A stretch of DNA of 64,000 nt from UBA2231 sp964415175. Lineage in GTDB: Bacteria; Elusimicrobiota; Elusimicrobia; Elusimicrobiales; UBA9959. Position 1 is the first letter of the stretch. Each line of letters begins with the position of its first letter. The notes under the pieces are model-generated. The model had not been told where the DNA came from. It searched no databases and saw only the letters and a program-made list of their open reading frames with translations. Below are positions 52,451 to 59,482 of this stretch, piece by piece. Position numbers and translations under genes: made by a program. The stretch is from assembly GCA_964415175.1 (NCBI GenBank), contig CAYPYG010000010.1:1-64000 (forward strand), written 5' to 3'.

Positions 52451-53729
52451 CGGGGGGACCTTCCATATAGAGTCTCCTGGCCCGGAAATACCAGGCTATG
52501 GTCAGCGCGTAAGTGGCGATGAAAGAGACCGCGGCTCCCCGGACCCCGAGCGGAGGTATGAGCAGCAGGCACCCCGTCAGGTTCAGCAGCCCGGCGGCCC
52601 AGGAAGCGAGCATGAAGGGCCTGGCGATGCTGATGCCCTCGGAGAACAGGATATGCCCCAGGGAGTTCTGCACCATCGTCAGCGCGCCGGCGGCTGAAAA
52701 AAGCAGCAGGAGCGCCGGGTCCAGCCTGTATTGTTCCCTGCCCATGAGGGTCACTACCGCGGCCCCCCCGGCCAGGAACAGCAGCAGCGCCGCCGGGAAC
52801 AGCCGCAGCCAGGTCCTTACCGCCAGGGCCCAGAGCCTCCCGCGATTGGTGCTGGCCGAAGCCTTGGGGAAAAGCACGGTCCCCACCGTGTGTCCCAGGT
52901 AAGCGGCGATATTTATAGTGGCCATGTAATAAGCCGCGTACACGCCCACTTCCCCCGGCGCCAGGTAGGCGTTGAGCACCAGGGCCTGCACATTGAGAAG
53001 GAAGAAAGAGGACAGCCCGCCCCCGAAAGAATAGGCGCTGAAGCCGAGGATGGTCCCGGCCCCGCTCCTGTCCGGCAGGGCCGGTCTCGTCCGCAGCCCC
53101 GCCCGGACGGCCAGTAAAAGCCCGACGCCCCCGAAAGCGGCGATATAGGAAAAGGCCATGGCCTTGTAGGTCCTGCCCATCAGGAAGAACCCGCCGAAGA
53201 ACGCCGCGGCCATGACCAGGCTGAAAGCGATCTCGCCCAGCCCCCTCAGCGAAAAAGAACCTTCGGCCTGCAGCGTCCCGGCGGCTATCAGGAATATGCC
53301 GGTGGCGAGGGCGTAGGAGAGGGAGAGGGTCATCATTTCGGGCGTGACCCCCAGGAAAGAGGACAGCCGCTCCCGCTCCAGCAGCACGACGAGCGCCGTC
53401 AGCGAGGCCATGACCGCGAAGGAGGCCCCGGCCAGGGTGAAGGTCGCGTTCCTCCGGGCCGGCTCGACGCCGTAGCGCACGATCGCGTTATTGAGCCCGA
53501 ACAGCATGAACGGGGTCAGCGCCGCGCCGGCCGAGACCATGACGCTTATCTTCCCGTACTCTTCCGGCCCCAGCAGCCTTCCGGCCATGATGTTGACGAG
53601 GGCGGAGATCACTTTCGCCGCGGCGAAGGTGAAGCCTATCCAGCCGAGGTTCCTCACGAACCTGTTCGCGCCCTCGTCGGGATATTCTCCCGTCAGTCCA
53701 TGGTACAGGCGGTCGGCCAGGGGCTTCAT
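52413..53729 (-). CDS. Polysaccharide flippase (Wzx/MATE-like)
   Basis: The 438-residue product has about 12 hydrophobic segments and fits the oligosaccharide flippase fold (GRLLGPEEYGKISVMVSAGA near the N-terminus, FFLLNVQALVLNAYLAPGEV in the middle). Such proteins move lipid-linked oligosaccharides across the inner membrane, fitting the adjacent glycan genes. It has its own TATAAT seven bases before the ATG. Its 3' end overlaps the glycosyltransferase gene on the other strand by 38 bases. Confidence 0.87.
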   Translation of the reverse strand: MKPLADRLYHGLTGEYPDEGANRFVRNLGWIGFTFAAAKVISALVNIMAGRLLGPEEYGKISVMVSAGAALTPFMLFGLNNAIVRYGVEPARRNATFTLAGASFAVMASLTALVVLLERERLSSFLGVTPEMMTLSLSYALATGIFLIAAGTLQAEGSFSLRGLGEIAFSLVMAAAFFGGFFLMGRTYKAMAFSYIAAFGGVGLLLAVRAGLRTRPALPDRSGAGTILGFSAYSFGGGLSSFFLLNVQALVLNAYLAPGEVGVYAAYYMATINIAAYLGHTVGTVLFPKASASTNRGRLWALAVRTWLRLFPAALLLFLAGGAAVVTLMGREQYRLDPALLLLFSAAGALTMVQNSLGHILFSEGISIARPFMLASWAAGLLNLTGCLLLIPPLGVRGAAVSFIATYALTIAWYFRARRLYMEGPPVSPAPEDAGKSA

Positions 53730-53736
53730 GGATTGA

Positions 53737-53742
53737 ATTATA
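53737..53742 (-). promoter_or_regulatory. -10 element, likely leaderless promoter for the flippase gene
   Basis: On the minus strand TATAAT (53742 to 53737) is followed by seven bases (TCAATCC) and ATG at 53729. No SD is present, so transcription should start at or next to the codon. Confidence 0.6.
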
Positions 53743-53784
53743 GCGGTTTTTGGCGGGGGCCGGGCCGCCGGCCGGCAAATTTAT

Positions 53785-53790
53785 TACAAT
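53785..53790 (+). promoter_or_regulatory. -10 element upstream of 53834 gene
   Basis: TACAAT (53785-53790) after an AT-rich patch (AAATTTATTACAAT). The predicted leader is about 36 bases, GC-rich and self-complementary (GGGGCGCGGCCCCG), and ends with GGAGG. Confidence 0.45.
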
Positions 53791-53833
53791 AGGGGCGCGG
53801 CCCCGCGGCGGGCGCCGCGAGGAGGACGGGTCT

Positions 53834-54490
53834 ATGGGGAAGAAGATCTTCTGGCTGCTGGTCGTTCTTGCGGGGGCCTACTGCGCCCTGCTTTACAGTC
53901 CCGACTTCCTTTTCAAACATTCCGTCGAACATCGCGGTTTCCACCTGCGGTCGGCCGAGCCGCTGGAGAAACCGTACGGGGAGCTCCTCGACAAGGTCGC
54001 CGAGCGGCTGGAGACTACCCGCCTCTATTCGCCGGGCAGGGAATTCAAGGTCTACCTGGCGGGTCCCGGTTCCCTGTACGTCCTGCTGACCCCTTTCTGC
54101 GGGGACGGGAAAGGCTGCACCTACGGCATGATCGACGACAGGATCGTGCTGCCCTTCAGGACCCCGGAGGAGGCCGGCCTGCCCCTGCTGGTCCGCCAGA
54201 CGCTCTACGACCTGCTCCAGGAGAAGCTCCGGCCGCTGGAATACGCCTTCCTGAAGGACTGGAAACTGGAGGGCTACGCCGAGAGCGTCGGCGGCGAGAG
54301 CGTCGGTTACACGCCGTCCGCGGTCTGCGGCAGGGACGACGTACCTGAGGATTTCCGCCTGCTCCTGGAGAAACGCCTGGTGGTGGAACTGCTCATGACC
54401 GACGAGAAGATAGGCATAATGGCTCTGCTGAAAGGGCCGTACGCCTACGAGCCGGCCAAAGCACGCATGACGCAGAGGTATTGCCAATGA
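53834..54490 (+). CDS. Membrane-anchored hypothetical protein, possibly a degenerate zincin
   Basis: The 218-residue product has one N-terminal membrane helix (about residues 5-22) and a periplasmic domain. KDWKLEGYAESVGGES resembles the W-x-EGYAEY segment that follows the HExxH site in a group of membrane-linked putative metallopeptidases, but where HExxH would be the sequence is VRQTLYDLLQEKL. If the relationship is right, the zinc site is lost; I am not sure of it. ATG 53834 is set by GGAGG about 8 bases upstream. Its stop overlaps the next gene (ATGA). Confidence 0.55.
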   Translation: MGKKIFWLLVVLAGAYCALLYSPDFLFKHSVEHRGFHLRSAEPLEKPYGELLDKVAERLETTRLYSPGREFKVYLAGPGSLYVLLTPFCGDGKGCTYGMIDDRIVLPFRTPEEAGLPLLVRQTLYDLLQEKLRPLEYAFLKDWKLEGYAESVGGESVGYTPSAVCGRDDVPEDFRLLLEKRLVVELLMTDEKIGIMALLKGPYAYEPAKARMTQRYCQ

Positions 54491-54699
54491 GCGTCGCGGA
54501 CGTCGCCTACTACGGAGTGTTCGGCGAACCGCTGTTCAAGGCGGTCGGCCTGGCCGCCGCCGCGGCCTTCCTCTCGGCGGCCGCGGTGCCGCTGCTTAAC
54601 AGGCGCGGCGCCCGCATCCCGCTGAAATTCCATTCCCGGCTCGCCTGGACCGGCCTGCTGCTGGCCGCGGTCCACATCGGCCTGGTGTTCTTCTCCTGA
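54487..54699 (+). CDS. Small two-helix membrane protein
   Basis: The 70-residue product has two hydrophobic helices (about residues 17-36 and 51-69) joined by a basic loop (NRRGARIPLKFHSRLAW). I do not recognise the family. ATG 54487 overlaps the preceding stop, so the two genes are co-translated, and the terminator at 54743 ends the pair. Confidence 0.6.
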   Translation: MSVADVAYYGVFGEPLFKAVGLAAAAAFLSAAAVPLLNRRGARIPLKFHSRLAWTGLLLAAVHIGLVFFS

Positions 54700-54742
54700 G
54701 CCCCAGGCCCGTCCGTCGTCCCGCTCTCCCTCCGCATCGAGA

Positions 54743-54766
54743 AAAACCCCGCTTTCGCGGGGTTTT
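54743..54766. terminator. Bidirectional terminator, probably the original tRNA-Ser terminator
   Basis: AAAACCCCGC (54743-54752) pairs perfectly with GCGGGGTTTT (54757-54766) over 10 bp across TTTC. It has T-runs on both strands: TTTT on plus, TTTTT on minus. On plus it ends the 53834-54699 pair. On minus it lies just beyond the island-end repeat, where the terminator of tRNA-Ser would lie if the island were removed. Confidence 0.88.
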
Positions 54767-54780
54767 AAATATTGGCGGAG
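54763..54780 (+). repeat. Island-end direct repeat (att-like), distal copy
   Basis: TTTTAAATATTGGCGGAG here matches TTTTGAATATTGGCGGAG at 61536-61553 at 17 of 18 positions; the inner 13 bases (54768-54780) are identical. The TGGCGGAG part is the last eight bases, including CCA, of tRNA-Ser on the minus strand. Orientation and placement fit an attachment-site duplication. Confidence 0.75.
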
Positions 54781-55209
54781 TCTCAGGGATAAAGTTCGAA
54801 ACTACTTCGCGCAACATCCCGAGGAATCATTATAAGTACCGCTCTCGATCTCTTTTAGCGAAGGAGTCCCGCTCTTATCCACGAGATGCCGCACGGCCGG
54901 CCACTTCGCGGCCGCCCATGCTTGCCGCTAAGCAGCGGGTTCGCAGGGCGGCGGCACTAAAGCGCCTTGCACCTGCTCCCAAGGAGGTCTGCATCTTATT
55001 GCCACCCCCTTTGCGCGGCCGGCCGGCCCAATAAACGTGGGCCTTGGCTCGGCCGCTCCCGTCCGCCTGCGGCGGCCGTACTCCGCAGAATTTATTCCCC
55101 GCGCGCACTGCAAAGAGTTGAGTTCATTGTATACAGATTTTGCCCGCGCTCGCCAGTGGCTTTTGCTGAATCCATTCGCAGCGCGGTCCTGTTCTTGATA
55201 ATATTCAAC

Positions 55210-55333
55210 CGCATTTATGCCGGTGACCCCGAAGTGATAAAAAACCACCCCGGCGTCCGCTGCTGCGGCCGCCGCGGCGGTCTTTTCTGGGTATTGAAGT
55301 GTAGCCACCGGGAGAGACAGAAAGCAGCGAAGA
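55210..55333 (+). repeat. Structured dispersed repeat, copy 1
   Basis: From CGCATTTATGCCGG to CAGCGAAGA this aligns with 59303-59425 in the same orientation, at roughly 80 percent identity by eye. Conserved blocks include GGCGTCCGCTG, TGCGGCCGCCG, GGCGGTCTTTTCTG and TAGCCACCGG. The centre can fold into a long hairpin with T-runs on both sides (TCTTTTCT on plus, TTTTTT on minus); in this copy the outer stem has two mismatches. Confidence 0.75.
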
Positions 55334-55527
55334 AAATAGATGGGGCAATGTCGGTCGCCCCGTCCTAGCCTGCCCTAAGCCGGGACCTAATGTCCTATGT
55401 CACTATAGGCCCAAAAGCACTTCCTCGCACCGTTCCTGTCAGGTAAACTACTTTTGCAGTTTCCTTGTAACTGGGGGAATCGGCCCCCGGGCATCCACGG
55501 CGGGACCTTAATCCCGCGAAACCCAGG

Positions 55528-55561
55528 GAAAGCGGCAGCAATGCCAGCTTTCTTTTTTTTT
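55528..55561 (+). terminator. Intrinsic terminator upstream of the radical SAM operon
   Basis: GAAAGCGGCA (55528-55537) pairs with TGCC-A-GCTTTC (55542-55552, one bulged A) across GCAA, followed by nine T residues. It could end a small RNA or incoming transcription, or act as an attenuator for the structured segment before it. Confidence 0.8.
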
Positions 55562-55589
55562 GATAAGCGCGCAGGCAAAAATCTACAAT
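55560..55589 (+). promoter_or_regulatory. Promoter of the 55609-59201 operon
   Basis: TTGATA (55560-55565), an 18-base spacer and TACAAT (55584-55589). It starts at the last base of the preceding terminator T-run. The leader is about 12 bases and includes AAGGGGG before ATG 55609. Confidence 0.7.
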
Positions 55590-55608
55590 AGAGAAAGCAA
55601 GGGGGATT

Positions 55609-56523
55609 ATGAAACTCATGAACACCGGTCGCAAAGTTCCGGGTATGTTGGAAAAAACGGCCAATCGGGCTGTTTGTGTGGCGATGGGGATTATTATTTC
55701 CCTACAGAATATCGCCTTCGCCGCGGGTGATGTGTTCAACCAACTGAAAAGAATGGCGGCCCAGGATAATAATGATGATTATGCCCTCTCGCTGCCAGAG
55801 CCGGCCGGGGCTGAATTGCGCCTGTCGATGAAAAATTACATTCCGCAGCACTTGCAGGAACAGGTCGTGGCGCTATGCTTCCTGGCAAAGGACATCATAG
55901 CCCATCCCGAAAGCGCGGGTCAGCGGTTCTCGGAAAATCCCAAAGCATACCTGGCTGAAAGAGGGATAATGGGAGTGACGCTTGATCTGACCTCGCGCGA
56001 GGTAAAGGTAGTCCTGGCGCTTGGCGATAAAGAAGTGCGTGAAGCCGCGCTGAAGGGTGATGTTCGCCGTTACCTGCAACTGCTGGAGAGCAAGGGCCTG
56101 CTGGGAATAGATGCGATGGGCGCAATAAAATATACCGGTGAAGACGAGCCTCCCGGCCACGAAATAGCAGCGGTCCCTGTCCTTGTCTATATCGTCGCGG
56201 GGTTCGCAACATATGTGACGGTATTATATACGGCCATCGCCACAGTGAATGCGGCCGGCGCCGTGGCCGTCTATTATAAGGTCGCGGTTACCGGGGATGA
56301 TGACAAAAAAAATAACGTCATGAATGGGATTGAAGGCAAGCTCACCGCGCTTCTGTGGGGCACGGAGGCCGCCAGGGAAATGCTGGAAAATCATATTTCA
56401 GAAAAATCCGACGAGTGGGCCGACATAATAGCCGAACTCCCTTCCGCCAAGCAGCACAACCTTTCGCGCGAAACGATAAAAATAGCGCTTAAAAAGCAAA
56501 TGATAGAGGGGATAAGCCACTAA
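55609..56523 (+). CDS. Exported NHLP-like protein, candidate modified-peptide precursor
   Basis: The 304-residue product has a signal peptide (about residues 1-39, NIAFAAG). Residues 90-165 resemble the nitrile-hydratase-like leader (NHLP/Nif11-type) pattern: RFSENPKAYLAERGI, then LDLTSREVKVVLALGDKEVR and YLQLLESKGLL. A hydrophobic Val/Ala/Tyr-rich stretch spans about 186-227, followed by a polar helical tail. NHLP domains recruit modifying enzymes in several RiPP systems. Two bases separate it from the radical SAM gene, so it may be its substrate. The resemblance is by eye; a structural or regulatory role remains possible. Confidence 0.55.
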   Translation: MKLMNTGRKVPGMLEKTANRAVCVAMGIIISLQNIAFAAGDVFNQLKRMAAQDNNDDYALSLPEPAGAELRLSMKNYIPQHLQEQVVALCFLAKDIIAHPESAGQRFSENPKAYLAERGIMGVTLDLTSREVKVVLALGDKEVREAALKGDVRRYLQLLESKGLLGIDAMGAIKYTGEDEPPGHEIAAVPVLVYIVAGFATYVTVLYTAIATVNAAGAVAVYYKVAVTGDDDKKNNVMNGIEGKLTALLWGTEAAREMLENHISEKSDEWADIIAELPSAKQHNLSRETIKIALKKQMIEGISH

Positions 56524-56525
56524 AG

Positions 56526-57581
56526 ATGTCTTCACGGAACTCGATAGGCGAAGTGTTGTCCAATAATTACGCGCCGTCGACGATGGTCTTTATCACTACG
56601 TATAAATGCACGGCAAGCTGCAGGGACTGTTGTTTTGGATGTACGCCGGAAAGGCCTCTCGACGCGGACAGCAGGAGAATTATAAAGCTTATCGATGCGG
56701 GCGCGGCCGAGTTCCCTTTATTAAAGCTTGCCGTGTTCACCGGCGGCGAGTGTTTTTTGCTGGGGAAGTCGCTGGATAAAATCGTGACGCATGCAAAAAA
56801 TAAGGGCTGGAATACGAGGTGCGTAACGAACGGCTTCTGGGCCAGAACTCCCGATATCGCCGAGAAGCGCTTGAAAGAACTAAAAAACGCCGGTCTCACG
56901 GAGATCAACTTCTCCGCGGGCTTTGCGCATCAGGAATTCGTTCCGAGCGACCACGTGCTGAACGGGGCTATAGCTGCGGGGAAGCTGGGAATGCTCGCGC
57001 TGATATCAGTGGAGAACGCCAAGGCCGGGGATAAGGGCGGCGAAGCCCTGGCGAAACACCCGCTTATCCGGCAATTTGCAAAAGACTATCCGGAACGGGC
57101 GGGACTTATAAAAATCATGGACACCGTCTGGGTCGGAAACACGCCCTTCGGGGCGGGCGGCCGAAGCAACCCAAAACCGTGTGAAACAATCCTGGACACG
57201 CTGGTTATAGCGCCAAATTCAAGCCTGAAATCCTGTTGCGGCCTGCCGGTCAATTCCATTCCGGAAATGGATATGGGCGCGGTGTCGCCGAAAACGCTTC
57301 GCACCAGATATCTGGAACAATTCGACGACTTCCTTAAGATATGGCTGAAGGTGGACGGTCCGGAGCGGATAGTAAACTACCTGAAAGAAAAATGCCGCGG
57401 GATGCGTGTGCCGGAATTTACGCATCCCTGCCAGGCATGCAAATTCCTGTATTCCAATCCCGAGATGCGCAAATTCGCGCGGGAGTATTTTCAGGAAAAG
57501 GTCGGCGACGTTCTTTTCCGGTTCTCGACTTCGAAAGAAGTAACGGGCAGGGTAAATGATCTTATTGGATATGGGGCATAG
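56526..57581 (+). CDS. Radical SAM enzyme with C-terminal cysteine cluster
   Basis: The 351-residue product has the 4Fe-4S motif CTASCRDC (Cys28, Cys32, Cys35), immediately followed by CFGC, and the SAM-binding FTGGECFLLG. The C-terminal third has more cysteines (SCCGLP at about 236, KCRGM at about 290, HPCQACKF at about 302-308), like a truncated SPASM or twitch auxiliary-cluster domain. Enzymes of this type modify peptides or proteins. Position directly after the NHLP-like gene supports peptide maturation. It is unlike QueE in the same window. Confidence 0.82.
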   Translation: MSSRNSIGEVLSNNYAPSTMVFITTYKCTASCRDCCFGCTPERPLDADSRRIIKLIDAGAAEFPLLKLAVFTGGECFLLGKSLDKIVTHAKNKGWNTRCVTNGFWARTPDIAEKRLKELKNAGLTEINFSAGFAHQEFVPSDHVLNGAIAAGKLGMLALISVENAKAGDKGGEALAKHPLIRQFAKDYPERAGLIKIMDTVWVGNTPFGAGGRSNPKPCETILDTLVIAPNSSLKSCCGLPVNSIPEMDMGAVSPKTLRTRYLEQFDDFLKIWLKVDGPERIVNYLKEKCRGMRVPEFTHPCQACKFLYSNPEMRKFAREYFQEKVGDVLFRFSTSKEVTGRVNDLIGYGA

Positions 57582-57584
57582 CTT

Positions 57585-58118
57585 ATGACACCTCTCTGGT
57601 ACAAAGCCGAGTGGAGCACCGGGCTGATAACATCAACCACGGTGATAATGATAGTCCTGTTATCCGGGATGATCCTTGCCCTCAAGACGTGCATGGCCCA
57701 CAATCCCGTGGTGCGGATGCTGGGGATATTGATTGAAGCCTCTATGATAGGCATGGTTATCTTTTCCTATCTGCTCTCTCCCCGGGGGTACACTATCGAT
57801 AAGGCGAACCTGACCGTCGTTCGGTGGCTGAACCCGGTAGTTATCCCGCTTGTAAGTATTTCAAAGATGGAGCCTGCAACCGACAAATTGCTGGATGACT
57901 CTATTCGTCTATTGGGGAACCACGGCCTTTGGGGATGCTACGGCAAGTACCGCAGCAGTAAGCTGGGCACATATTATCTCTACGCGAGAAATCTGAAACA
58001 CCTGATTTTGCTGGACAGTGAAAAAAGATATGTTATCGCCCCTGAAAAGCCGCAGGAGTTTCTGCAGGACCTGAATAAGGCGGTCGCCGCCGCGCGTGGT
58101 AGCGGAAAGGGAAGCTAA
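57585..58118 (+). CDS. Membrane protein with bacterial PH-like domain (bPH_5-like)
   Basis: The 177-residue product has two membrane helices (about 13-35 and 44-64) followed by a PH-like beta domain: GYTIDKANLTVVRWL, then SIRLLGNHGLWGCYGKYRSS and the end RYVIAPEKPQEFLQDL. The Gly-rich GNHGLWGCYGK segment is typical of bPH_5 proteins. Role unknown; it may anchor or sense a partner at the membrane. It lies three bases after the radical SAM gene. Confidence 0.7.
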   Translation: MTPLWYKAEWSTGLITSTTVIMIVLLSGMILALKTCMAHNPVVRMLGILIEASMIGMVIFSYLLSPRGYTIDKANLTVVRWLNPVVIPLVSISKMEPATDKLLDDSIRLLGNHGLWGCYGKYRSSKLGTYYLYARNLKHLILLDSEKRYVIAPEKPQEFLQDLNKAVAAARGSGKGS

Positions 58119-58121
58119 ATA

Positions 58122-59201
58122 ATGAAGACCATCGTCTGCCTGTTTTTTGCCGGTTTAATCACCTTCGTCTGCCGCGCCGACGGCGCAGAAAGCCTGAAAT
58201 CCTTCGACGGATACCGGCTGGATTATGAGATAGACTACCCCGCCGGCAAAAAGGTTTCCAGTGTGGTGGTCCTGATTCACGGATCCGGTCCACAGGACAT
58301 GCGCGGGGACTTGACTGCCGTCTCCGCTCCGGGGACGAAGAATTATTTTTTCAAGGATCTCTCTGACGCTCTTACAGAGAAGGGCTTCGCGGTGGTGCGC
58401 TATAACAAGAGGGCATATCAACTTGCCGAGCAGTTGAAGAAGGACCCGTCTTTCGCCAAATCTTCGACTTTTAGTGATTTCTTCGCCCACCCGATCGACA
58501 CCACCATAAAGGACGCCGAAGCTTTTGTCGCTTTCTCCGCAAAAACCTTCCCCGGGGCCAAGGTCTACTTGATCGGTCACAGCGAGGGGACCTGGATATC
58601 CCTCCAGGTCGCTAGCCGCGGCGAATCCGTCTCAGGCGTAGCCCTCATCGGCTTTGCCGCCCAGACCCAGAGCACTCTCCTTTTCGAACAGGTGGTGTAC
58701 CGCTCCCTCCATTACTTCGAGTCTCTGGATAATGACCGCGACGGAGTCTTGACCGCGACGGAGTTGGCCGCTAACGACCCTATAGCCAAAAGCCTCGCGG
58801 GGCAGTTACCCGTTCTGGATCAGGATAAAAATGGCAAACTAGAGCGATCTGAATTCATGGGAGGGAACCTTCTCAATATTCTGGCTGATGCTCCCGGCAT
58901 GGAGGAGTGGCGCAGGGAGGAGGCGGCGCTGAAAAGGCCTGCCTCGCTGATAAAGGCCGCGGCTTTCAGCGTTTTATTTTTTCAAGGCGAGCTTGACAAC
59001 CAGACACCGGCCTACAATGTCCGGGCTGTGCAGCTGGCAAACACGCTAATCTGGAAAAAACCGAATCTGCATTTCAAATTCTTTTCCGGCCTTGGCCATG
59101 CCCTTGATAAGCGGACCGATTATCATGACCTGGTCTTCAAACCCGCGGACAAGCGGGCGCTGGGAGCCCTCGCTTCGGAGCTCTTTTCTCGTTGGAAATA
59201 A
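58122..59201 (+). CDS. Secreted alpha/beta hydrolase with inserted EF-hand pair
   Basis: The 359-residue product has a signal peptide (about residues 1-20), an alpha/beta hydrolase fold with oxyanion motif LIHGSGPQD and nucleophile elbow IGHSEGTW (Ser154), and a catalytic His likely in FSGLGHALDK. Between core strands sit two EF-hand loops, DNDRDGVLTATE (about 203) and DQDKNGKLERSE (about 233). It is probably a calcium-bound exported esterase or peptidase. In the operon it could process an exported peptide. It is the last gene, three bases after the PH-domain gene, before a strong terminator. Confidence 0.82.
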   Translation: MKTIVCLFFAGLITFVCRADGAESLKSFDGYRLDYEIDYPAGKKVSSVVVLIHGSGPQDMRGDLTAVSAPGTKNYFFKDLSDALTEKGFAVVRYNKRAYQLAEQLKKDPSFAKSSTFSDFFAHPIDTTIKDAEAFVAFSAKTFPGAKVYLIGHSEGTWISLQVASRGESVSGVALIGFAAQTQSTLLFEQVVYRSLHYFESLDNDRDGVLTATELAANDPIAKSLAGQLPVLDQDKNGKLERSEFMGGNLLNILADAPGMEEWRREEAALKRPASLIKAAAFSVLFFQGELDNQTPAYNVRAVQLANTLIWKKPNLHFKFFSGLGHALDKRTDYHDLVFKPADKRALGALASELFSRWK

Positions 59202-59227
59202 GAAAACCAAAACCTTAAGCTTTCGTG

Positions 59228-59267
59228 CATAATCAAAAAGGGCCCGGAAGGGCCCTTTTTGATTATG
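59228..59267. terminator. Strong bidirectional terminator after the radical SAM operon
   Basis: CATAATCAAAAAGGGCCC (59228-59245) pairs perfectly over 18 bp with GGGCCCTTTTTGATTATG (59250-59267) across GGAA. T5 runs are on both strands. It closes the operon 26 bases after the hydrolase stop. Confidence 0.93.
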
Positions 59268-59302
59268 GGTAGCTGAGTATACTCTTTTCAGAGAATGCTG
59301 AA

Positions 59303-59425
59303 CGCATTTATGCCGGTGGCCCCGATTTGATAAAACACCGCCTCGGCGTCCGCTGGTGCGGCCGCCGAGGCGGTCTTTTCTGTTATTGATTAGTAGCCAC
59401 CGGCGGGGAGTAGAAACAGCGAAGA
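59303..59425 (+). repeat. Structured dispersed repeat, copy 2
   Basis: Same orientation as the copy at 55210-55333. Here the outer stem is perfect: CCGCCTCGGCG (59338-59348) with CGCCGAGGCGG (59363-59373), and the 14-base loop holds an inner CCGC/GCGG stem. TCTTTTCTG follows on plus and GTGTTTTAT on minus, so it could terminate transcripts of the minus-strand trio. The two copies bracket the four-gene operon. Confidence 0.75.
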
Positions 59426-59482
59426 CCATAAGTAAGGGCCAGGACAGTAGCGGTTGGCCGCGTGATGGCCGTCGGCCCCGCC

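Larger units (their letters stand above)
54700..55608 (+). other. 909-base region without a convincing gene, at the island boundary
   Basis: In order: a bidirectional terminator (54743-54766), the island-end repeat (54763-54780), about 430 bases of mixed sequence with no supported gene, repeat copy 1 (55210-55333), a strongly structured stretch (about 55470-55561) ending in an intrinsic terminator, and a promoter for the next gene. Open frames here (for example 54967-55368) are Arg/Pro/Cys-rich and lack an SD or family features. I could not match the structured stretch to a known riboswitch. Confidence 0.6.

Noticed and set aside
54967..55368. Open frame of 133 codons upstream of the radical SAM operon
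   Set aside because: Composition is Arg/Pro/Ala/Cys-rich, there is no SD, and it runs through the structured repeat, whose other copy breaks the frame.
55380..55561. Possible c-di-GMP or other known riboswitch before the radical SAM operon
   Set aside because: The conserved core sequences of c-di-GMP, TPP, glycine or SAM riboswitches are not found. Only hairpins and a terminator are seen.
55210..59425. Integron-type attC sites for the paired repeat
   Set aside because: No inverse core and core sites (GTTRRRY/RYYYAAC) are placed as needed, the cassette holds four genes with its own promoter, and there is no integrase.
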